Shown here in pieces: positions 15,754-20,330 of a DNA stretch of 20,330 bases (the stretch's first letter is position 1; each line of letters starts with the position of its first letter). This DNA is from an uncultured Mogibacterium sp. GTDB lineage: Bacteria; Bacillota_A; Clostridia; Peptostreptococcales; Anaerovoracaceae. The stretch covers positions 1 through 20,330 of the forward strand of contig NZ_CALHTQ010000058.1 of the NCBI RefSeq assembly GCF_938039775.1, in the 5' to 3' direction. The translations under genes were made by a program, and so were the position numbers. The notes under the pieces were generated by a model. That model was given only the letters and a program-made list of their open reading frames with translations, was not told the origin of the DNA and did no database searches.

Positions 15754-16694
15754 TGATACAGAATTTCTGGATTTGTATAAATGCGGTCATACCGCTGATG
15801 ATTTATCTGATAATCGGGATGCTCGTGAAGCGAGTAGGCCTTATAAATGACGACGAGGTGCACAGATTTAATCACCTCGTCTTTATTGTGCTCTTTCCTC
15901 CGATGATGTTCGAGAATCTCTATGGAGCGAAGCTCGGTACAGCTTTCAATCCAAGACTAATAATATTTGCACTTTCATTTCTGCTTTGCTACATAGCGTT
16001 CAGCATACCAGTGATTCACAAACTGGAGAAGCGTCCTGAAACGCGCGGAGCGATGATTCAGGCTATGTATAGGAGTAATTTTGTGCTTATGGGCCTCCCT
16101 ATAGCGATAAATTTATGCGGTGCGGGAAATGTATCCAAGACAGCAATCCTAGTGACCGTAATTGTTCCGACGTATAATGTGCTGGCGGTTATCATCCTGG
16201 AATATTACCGGGGGGGACGTGCTAGTGTCTCTAAAATACTCCGCAAGATTATCACTAACCCGATAATTCTCGGCGCTGTGGCAGCATGTATTGCAATCGG
16301 ATTTAATATAACAGTGCCTAAATCAGTAGACAGAGTAATCTATTCGTTATCTGAGTGCACAACACCAATGGCGATGATGCTTCTAGGTGCTTCATTCAAC
16401 ATCAAGAGTGTAAAGTCTGGCATGAGAAATCTCAGTATTGCTATAATCGCCAAATTAATAGTCTTACCTGCGATAGGATTGACTATTGCGACGATGCTAG
16501 GATTTAGAGATGTAGAATTCGTATCGCTGATAGTGATGATGGCGGCACCTTGTTCAGTATCATCATATACAATGGCAGAATCAATGGGTAGTGACGGAGA
16601 ACTGGCAGGCAATGCAGTAATATTCACAACGGGATTTTCGATTATTACAATATTTGGCTGGCTATTTCTGTTTAAAAATATGGGAATGTTCTAA
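15753..16694 (+). CDS. AEC family (auxin efflux carrier-like) transporter
   Basis: A 313-residue membrane protein with eight to ten hydrophobic segments. It has the AEC hallmarks: VIPLMIYLIIGMLVKRVGLI at the N-terminus, FNHLVFIVLFPPMMFENLY, and near the end APCSVSSYTMAESMGSDGELAG followed by a final helix. Bacterial relatives include malate and other dicarboxylate permeases, so export or uptake of an organic acid is likely, but the substrate is inferred from the operon. The start codon overlaps the previous stop (TAATG at 15751-15755) and GAGG lies at 15744, indicating translational coupling to isocitrate dehydrogenase. An earlier ATG in frame at 15714 would overlap further and has no ribosome site. 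Confidence 0.88.
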   Translation: MIQNFWICINAVIPLMIYLIIGMLVKRVGLINDDEVHRFNHLVFIVLFPPMMFENLYGAKLGTAFNPRLIIFALSFLLCYIAFSIPVIHKLEKRPETRGAMIQAMYRSNFVLMGLPIAINLCGAGNVSKTAILVTVIVPTYNVLAVIILEYYRGGRASVSKILRKIITNPIILGAVAACIAIGFNITVPKSVDRVIYSLSECTTPMAMMLLGASFNIKSVKSGMRNLSIAIIAKLIVLPAIGLTIATMLGFRDVEFVSLIVMMAAPCSVSSYTMAESMGSDGELAGNAVIFTTGFSIITIFGWLFLFKNMGMF

Positions 16695-16745
16695 AAATAA
16701 AGATACATAGACGCTGCACAGCATGGGAGTTCTATGTATTTATTA
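16695..16745 (+). terminator. Probable terminator of the citrate operon
   Basis: ATACATAGA (16703-16711) and TCTATGTAT (16731-16739) are perfect complements, and the outer AATAA/TTATT can extend the stem. The T-tract (TTTATTATT) is interrupted, so termination may be partial. Confidence 0.55.
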
Positions 16746-16798
16746 TGCAATCGAGTGAATAAAAAAACGAAAATATGAAATAAAATTCAAAATAAGTG

Positions 16799-16827
16799 TT
16801 GACAAAGACTCGCAACAAGAGTATATT
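16799..16827 (+). promoter_or_regulatory. Strong promoter for the amino-acid-binding lipoprotein
   Basis: TTGACA (16799-16804), a 17-bp spacer and TATATT (16822-16827): 11 of 12 consensus positions at ideal spacing. Confidence 0.8.
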
Positions 16828-16852
16828 CATACACAAGAACTACTAAAAATAC

Positions 16853-16903
16853 ATATCTGAATACCCAGATATAATTCTGTCTAATATGAACACCCAGATA
16901 CAA
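16853..16903 (+). repeat. Palindrome plus 17-bp direct repeat downstream of the promoter
   Basis: TGAATACCCAGATATAA (16858-16874) recurs as TGAACACCCAGATACAA (16887-16903), 15 of 17 bases identical, 29 bp apart. The first copy is also half of a perfect inverted repeat, ATATCTG-N6-CAGATAT (16853-16872). It lies ~20-70 bp after the expected transcription start, a place for repressor binding or an RNA element. Confidence 0.6.
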
Positions 16904-16977
16904 CTATGGTTAATCTTAATAAATAGATGGAATTCTAGCTAACCAGTAAGCCTGATTATTACAGTGGGGAACCTCAG

Positions 16978-17007
16978 ATGTGTGCGAGCCGAAGGAACGC
17001 TCGATAG
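16978..17007 (+). CDS. Possible nine-residue leader peptide MCASRRNAR
   Basis: An ATG at 16978 with GGGGA 7 bases upstream opens a nine-codon frame ending at TAG 17005-17007; three of nine codons are Arg. It lies in the leader of an amino-acid-binding protein gene and covers a CGAGC/GCTCG hairpin. An ORF this short can arise by chance and nothing else supports translation. Confidence 0.2.
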   Translation: MCASRRNAR

Positions 17008-17074
17008 GATAGAAGTAGCGGAATATGTGAAGATTAGTTACAAAATTATTATTTAAAAGAAAGAGGCAACAGAA

Positions 17075-17851
17075 ATGAAAAAGACTATTAGTAAAGTTTT
17101 GGCACTAATGATGTGTCTGATTATGGCAGGAGCACTTTCTGCGTGTGGCAGCAAGGATAAGGTGTACAAGGTATCTACAGAACCGACATACCCTCCATTT
17201 GACACAACGAATAAGGATGGTGACATCGTAGGATTTGATATGGATCTTATGAAGGCTATAGCAAAGGATCAGGGCTTCAAGGTTGAATTCGAATCGCTCG
17301 AGTTCGACGCACTAATTCCAGCTCTCAAGTCTGACAGCACAGATATCGTAATCGCAGGTATGAACGTAACACCTGAGCGTGCTAAGCAGGTAGCATTCTC
17401 TGATCCATACTACAAGACTGGAATTGTAGTTCTCGTAAAGAAAGACAACACGACAATTACAGGTTGGGATAGCTTCACTTCAGGAAGCGGACTCAAGGTA
17501 GCGGCACAGACTGGTACATCTCAGGCGGATATCGCCGAACAGCTCAAGAAAGAGGGCAAGATTTCTAAAGCTACTATCCTGAACCAGAACACAACGGCTC
17601 TTCAGCAGCTCGAGAACGGCGACGTGGATGCGGTGCTGGTGGACAAGCCGGTTGCAGTAGATATAGTTGCTTCGCAGGGAGCGAAATACAAGGTTGTAGG
17701 CGATATGAAGACTGACAGTGTTGCAGATGTTGCGATTGCAGTGAAGACTGACAACAAGGACCTACTCAAGAAGATCAATAAAGGTCTCAAGAATATCAAA
17801 GAAAACGGTACTTATGACAAGCTCGCTAAGAAGTGGAAGATAGAGCAGTAA
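17075..17851 (+). CDS. Amino-acid ABC transporter substrate-binding lipoprotein
   Basis: A 258-residue periplasmic-binding-protein-type lipoprotein. Residues 1-23 form a lipoprotein signal peptide (basic MKKTISK, hydrophobic core, lipobox LSAC) with lipidated Cys24. The mature part is an SBP family 3 domain: VSTEPTYPPFDTTNKDG, GFDMDLMKAIAKDQG, DIVIAGMNVTPERAKQVAFSDPYY (the Arg contacts the ligand carboxylate in relatives) and DAVLVDKPVA. It captures an amino acid, probably a polar one, outside the membrane and hands it to an ABC permease. No permease or ATPase gene is adjacent: a terminator and a convergent gene follow, so it is an orphan component. GAGG lies 8 bases before the ATG. It has its own strong promoter and long leader. 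Confidence 0.93.
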   Translation: MKKTISKVLALMMCLIMAGALSACGSKDKVYKVSTEPTYPPFDTTNKDGDIVGFDMDLMKAIAKDQGFKVEFESLEFDALIPALKSDSTDIVIAGMNVTPERAKQVAFSDPYYKTGIVVLVKKDNTTITGWDSFTSGSGLKVAAQTGTSQADIAEQLKKEGKISKATILNQNTTALQQLENGDVDAVLVDKPVAVDIVASQGAKYKVVGDMKTDSVADVAIAVKTDNKDLLKKINKGLKNIKENGTYDKLAKKWKIEQ

Positions 17852-17931
17852 AGCAGCATATTAAATAGACATAGACTAGATACAGCGATAGTCAATCGGC
17901 AATAAAATCTAGTTATGGGGAATATAGGGAT

Positions 17932-17974
17932 AAAAAAAGAGGGATACACTTCATCACAGAAGTGAATCCCTCTT
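17932..17974 (-). terminator. Strong terminator of the SLC13-type gene, between convergent genes
   Basis: AAGAGGGAT (17937-17945) and CACTTC (17947-17952) pair with GAAGTG (17959-17964) and ATCCCTCTT (17966-17974): 15 bp with one A/A mismatch and loop ATCACA. The A-run at 17932-17938 is a T-run on the minus strand, so it stops the minus-strand transcript. On the plus strand only a short TT follows, giving at most weak termination of the lipoprotein gene. Confidence 0.9.
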
Positions 17975-17999
17975 AGCTTATATTGATTTAGATGATGTC

Positions 18000-19268
18000 T
18001 TATCCGTAGAATGCCCAGATAAATGCATACCCAACTGTAGCCGCTGTAAGTGTAAATGGCACACCGATTTTCATAAAATCCGCAAATGTTACGATTTCTC
18101 CGTTCTTCCTCAAAATGCCAACTGCCGTAATATTAGCAGATGCCCCGACCGGAGTGAGGTTTCCGCCCAGTGTCGCACCACAGAGTAGACCGAGATATAG
18201 AAGAGTCGGATCGACACCAAGTGACGATGAAACACCTTGAAGCACAGGAAGCATAGTTGCAACATATGGGATATTATCAACGAAAGCCGAAATCAGGATT
18301 GAACCCCATACTATAATCGTGTAGAGGAGGAACATGTTGTTTCCGCCTGTACTTACGATGAGATCAGATATATCACTGATAACACCTACCTCTGTAAGTC
18401 CTGCGATTACTATAAATAGTCCGAACAATAGGAGCAAAGTCTCGATGTCGGCATCCTTCAAGGCAGCAATCGTACGGTCTCCATCACGTCTTCTCGCATA
18501 GTCAAAAATTATTGAAACGACCGCAAAGGTTATACATATAGCACCGTTAGTTATATCTGGTTTATTCGGGAAGAATGACACGAATATAAGAGTCGCTACT
18601 AGCCCTACCAGCATATATGTCGGAACGAGATTTTTTACTTCTGTATATTCTTCAGCTGCAACAGGCTGTCTATACTTTCTAAATAGAATCATCATAACAG
18701 GTACTGTTGCGAGAGCACCGAGTTCTACGGCAAAGAAGATTCCTGGCTTGCCGTGGAATACGAAGAAGGATGAGAAATCCATCTTTGCATACGAAGCGAG
18801 CATCATCGAAGTGGTATCACCAACGAGTGTAGCTGCACCTTGGAGATTCGAGGAGACGGCAATCGACAGCGTCATCGGAACGGGGGATACATCGAGCTTG
18901 CGGCAGATGGCTAGTCCGACAGGAGCTACCATGAGTACAGTCGCGACATTATCTACAAATGCAGAGATAAATCCAGAGAATAGCGACATGAAGATTATAA
19001 CCATCAACATGTTCTTGGACTTATCGAGGAGTATGTCTGCGAGCTTGTTCGGCATCTTGGAGTCGATAAAATAGTGCACGAGAATCATCGTGCCAGATAT
19101 CATCAGCAAGATATTCCAGTTCACAGACTGAATCGCTGTACTAGCGGACATAACACCAGCTATTAAGAAGACCGCTGCTGAAATAAGAGCGGCATGTACG
19201 CGGAACTTCTGGAAGAAGATCATCACAACGTACATGAGTATAAACATCGTAATTACTAAAATTTTCAT
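18000..19268 (-). CDS. SLC13/ArsB-NhaD superfamily permease
   Basis: A 422-residue protein with about eleven to twelve hydrophobic segments. It shows the internal duplication of the ion-transporter superfamily: SAFVDNVATVLMVAPVGLAI in the first half and SAFVDNIPYVATMLPVL in the second, each followed by a glycine-rich re-entrant motif (NLQGAATLVGDTTSMM and GATLGGNLTPVGASANI). Relatives carry citrate, dicarboxylates, sulfate, arsenite or sodium; the sequence alone does not choose among them. It is transcribed alone, convergent with the lipoprotein gene, and has a strong terminator. The ATG is preceded by GTGGTAGAATTCAACCT with no good Shine-Dalgarno site, so translation may be weak or the start slightly different. 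Proximity to the citrate operon makes a tri- or dicarboxylate a reasonable guess only. Confidence 0.9.
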   Translation of the reverse strand: MKILVITMFILMYVVMIFFQKFRVHAALISAAVFLIAGVMSASTAIQSVNWNILLMISGTMILVHYFIDSKMPNKLADILLDKSKNMLMVIIFMSLFSGFISAFVDNVATVLMVAPVGLAICRKLDVSPVPMTLSIAVSSNLQGAATLVGDTTSMMLASYAKMDFSSFFVFHGKPGIFFAVELGALATVPVMMILFRKYRQPVAAEEYTEVKNLVPTYMLVGLVATLIFVSFFPNKPDITNGAICITFAVVSIIFDYARRRDGDRTIAALKDADIETLLLLFGLFIVIAGLTEVGVISDISDLIVSTGGNNMFLLYTIIVWGSILISAFVDNIPYVATMLPVLQGVSSSLGVDPTLLYLGLLCGATLGGNLTPVGASANITAVGILRKNGEIVTFADFMKIGVPFTLTAATVGYAFIWAFYG

Positions 19269-19287
19269 AGGTTGAATTCTACCACAA

Positions 19288-19403
19288 AAGAATATGAAAT
19301 TGGTGACTGTGAATGAAAATTTATAAAGAATATGAAATGAGTGACTGTAAATGAAAATTTATAAATAATATAAAAATGGGTGACTGTGAATGAAAATCTA
19401 AAA
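19288..19403 (+). repeat. Three imperfect 38/39-bp tandem repeats between divergent genes
   Basis: Three consecutive copies have the common core GTGACTGT(G/A)AATGAAAAT, starting at 19303-19304, 19341 and 19379-19380, each preceded by AT-rich AATATGAAAT-like sequence. The period is 38 then 39 bp and copies 1 and 2 are nearly identical. The period is not a multiple of three and no frame crosses it, so it is not coding. It begins 20 bp upstream of the SLC13 start codon (minus strand) and lies upstream of the secretion cassette (plus strand). Confidence 0.85.
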
Positions 19404-19413
19404 TTAGTCTAAG

Positions 19414-19443
19414 AATAGTGCATTTGACTCAGATAATAGTGCA
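19414..19443 (+). repeat. Direct repeat AATAGTGCA, two copies 21 bp apart
   Basis: AATAGTGCA occurs at 19414-19422 and 19435-19443. The 21-bp offset is two helical turns, which suits a dimeric regulator binding one face of the DNA upstream of the cassette promoter. The repeat is short and could be chance. Confidence 0.4.
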
Positions 19444-19456
19444 AATCTAGAGGTAA

Positions 19457-19482
19457 TATAATTCGACAATTTATGGTAAAAT
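19457..19482 (+). promoter_or_regulatory. Probable promoter(s) of the type VII secretion cassette
   Basis: TATGGTAAAAT at 19472-19482 is an extended -10 element 40 bp before the first ATG. A separate TATAAT at 19457-19462 is an alternative. Neither has a good -35 at normal spacing, so an activator may be needed. Confidence 0.45.
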
Positions 19483-19521
19483 AATTAAATAAAATAGAAA
19501 AAAAGAACAGGAAACCTCATA

Positions 19522-19818
19522 ATGACAAAATCAATAAAAGTAAATAAGGACACCACATCTTCCATAGCAAGCGGCATTACTGGCGCATCTAGTGACATAA
19601 GACTTAGTCCATTGGCTTCTCAGGATGGTAGATCGACGATAACATCAAATAAAAGCAGCAAAACAGCCTACGACAAGATAAGAAATGCTACTTCAAAGTT
19701 TGACGAGACAATAACTGTGGATGCACATAATATACGCAGCCTCGGTGTGAAATTCGATGAATTTGACCGAGATATAAGCATGCAGTTGCAGTCAAAAGCA
19801 CCAAGGCTAGATAGATAA
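19522..19818 (+). CDS. Small type VII secretion protein (TIGR04197/DUF3130, Lap1-like)
   Basis: A 98-residue, mostly helical protein with no signal peptide or membrane segment. A serine-rich first half is followed by SKTAYDKIRNATSKFDETITVDAHNIRSLGVKFDEFDRDI. The pattern, a long helix ending in D-x-x-N-I-x-S-x-x-x-x-F-x-x-x-D, resembles the WXG100-like SACOL2603/DUF3130 proteins. These are encoded just before LXG toxins and act as targeting partners (Lap1 in Streptococcus intermedius). It has no WxG motif, as is usual for this branch. AGGAAA lies 7 bases before the ATG. The next gene starts 1 bp after the stop. The family call is from memory of the pattern and the gene order. Confidence 0.7.
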   Translation: MTKSIKVNKDTTSSIASGITGASSDIRLSPLASQDGRSTITSNKSSKTAYDKIRNATSKFDETITVDAHNIRSLGVKFDEFDRDISMQLQSKAPRLDR

Positions 19819-19819
19819 T

Positions 19820-20188
19820 ATGAAGAATTTCACAGAAGAAGAGATAAGAGGCAAACTTAGAGAGTTTGAGGGAAAGCATGATGAACTTGAGTATCTGAAG
19901 CGCAAAGTAGGTAGTGAAATCGATGATGAACACTATTTTGCAAGTGGTAATGCGCAGCTAAATGAACAAGTCAGATATGAACTTTGCAGAAACGATGATA
20001 ATGAACTAATCGGTATAATCGACAATACCTGCGATTCACTTGGTATAGTGAGCATGCAGAATTCTAGTGATTATGATGAAGTAAGAAATGAAGTGCAACG
20101 TCATCACGTAAGATTGTTCGATGAAGAAGATAGGTTATATCAGCAGCTTATAATTGCGAAAGAAGCAGAAAAGCAGGATAATAGATGA
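19820..20188 (+). CDS. Small coiled-coil protein, probable DUF3958/Lap2-like LXG partner
   Basis: A 122-residue, highly charged protein with no signal peptide or membrane helix. It reads as a helical hairpin: a first long helix (EEIRGKLREFEGKHDELEYL, onward), a middle segment with two Cys (about residues 55 and 70), and a second helix (EVRNEVQRHHVRLFDEEDRL, onward). The size, helical layout and position, immediately after a DUF3130-type gene and before another gene, match the DUF3958 (Lap2) proteins that help deliver LXG toxins. No single motif makes this certain. The 1-bp gap and weak ribosome site (AAGG, 13 bases away) point to translational coupling. A structural or chaperone role is inferred. 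Confidence 0.6.
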   Translation: MKNFTEEEIRGKLREFEGKHDELEYLKRKVGSEIDDEHYFASGNAQLNEQVRYELCRNDDNELIGIIDNTCDSLGIVSMQNSSDYDEVRNEVQRHHVRLFDEEDRLYQQLIIAKEAEKQDNR

Positions 20189-20281
20189 TTCGAAAACCTC
20201 TATAAGACAGGTGCTAAAATTTTTAAATTCAGCATTCTTAGAAGATATGGAAAGCAGAAATCTACGAAAGGAAGTAATAGT

Positions 20282-20330
20282 GTGAGTGCAAGTTTTTACT
20301 TAGACCCAGCAGAAATCAAAGCCCAGTGCA
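20282..20330 (+). CDS. Start of a further cassette gene, possibly the LXG toxin (truncated by window)
   Basis: A GTG at 20282 follows AAAGGAAG with 7-base spacing and opens a frame that runs to the window end (16 codons, beginning MSASFYLDPAEIKAQ). In cassettes of this type the third gene usually encodes the LXG-domain toxin. Sixteen residues are too few to recognise the domain, so this is synteny only. A third small helical partner is the alternative. Confidence 0.5.
   Translation, partial: MSASFYLDPAEIKAQC

Larger units (their letters stand above)
16695..17074 (+). other. 380-bp intergenic region and leader of the binding-protein gene
   Basis: No convincing gene longer than ten codons is present on either strand. 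It holds, in order, the hairpin after the carrier gene, a strong promoter at 16799-16827, a palindrome and direct repeat at 16853-16903, an SD-preceded nine-codon ORF at 16978-17007 overlapping a CGAGC/GCTCG hairpin (16985-17003), and the ribosome site GAGG at 17063. The leader is about 240 nt and has no T-run that would make a classic attenuator. Confidence 0.7.

Noticed and set aside
16989..17000. CCGAAGGAACGC, which resembles the 3' part of the glutamine-I (glnA) riboswitch as I remember it
   Set aside because: The required upstream CGTTC arm and the GGAAGTAG segment in the right order are absent, and the bases instead form a local CGAGC/GCTCG hairpin.
19288..19403. CRISPR array
   Set aside because: The repeats are directly adjacent with no unique spacers, and no cas genes are present.

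Overview
The window looks like the chromosome of an anaerobic, low-to-mid GC Firmicute of the class Clostridia. The signs are strong Shine-Dalgarno sites, sigma-A promoters with TTGACA/TATAAT or TGnTATAAT boxes, Re-type citrate synthase instead of the usual enzyme, an EFR1-type flavodoxin/ferredoxin protein, and an LXG-type type VII secretion cassette at the right edge. A lineage near Eubacterium/Mogibacterium (Family XIII) is my guess from gene content, not something the sequence proves.

Layout from left to right. (1) 1-944: the 3' part of a GH25 lysozyme with cell-wall-binding repeats; its start lies outside the window. (2) 1121-4239: a tight three-gene redox operon made of a GlpA-like FAD dehydrogenase with a BFD-type [2Fe-2S] tail, a second FAD/NAD(P) oxidoreductase and a four-Cys DUF1667 protein. 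(3) 4384-4912: a small two-helix membrane protein overlapping a YbjQ/UPF0145 protein. (4) 5058-5732: a membrane-anchored YdcF/SanA-like DUF218 protein. (5) 6027-6569: a Cys-type glutathione peroxidase behind a full-consensus promoter. (6) 6824-9925: a MATE exporter, 5-formyl-THF cyclo-ligase and tryptophanyl-tRNA synthetase. (7) 10116-10952: a flavodoxin-like/2x[4Fe-4S] protein. (8) 11167-16694: an operon of Re-citrate synthase, aconitase, isocitrate dehydrogenase and an AEC-family carrier. (9) 17075-17851: an orphan amino-acid-binding lipoprotein with a 240-nt leader. (10) 18000-19268, minus strand: an SLC13/ArsB-type permease. (11) 19522-20330: two small helical proteins and the first 16 codons of a third gene, in the order typical of an LXG toxin cassette.

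How the genes work together. The citrate operon encodes acetyl-CoA + oxaloacetate -> citrate -> isocitrate -> 2-oxoglutarate, the oxidative half-TCA route that anaerobes use to make glutamate. The AEC carrier starts on the last base of the dehydrogenase stop codon, so it probably moves an organic acid. The redox operon resembles the anaerobic glycerol-3-phosphate dehydrogenase modules of Firmicutes, but no glycerol kinase or facilitator is visible here.

The least explained material is between genes: three 38/39-bp tandem repeats between the SLC13 gene and the secretion cassette; a palindrome just upstream of the citrate promoter; a hairpin with a T-run immediately after the MATE promoter; and a palindrome plus direct repeat in the leader of the binding-protein gene. 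I found no tRNA, rRNA, CRISPR array or insertion sequence.
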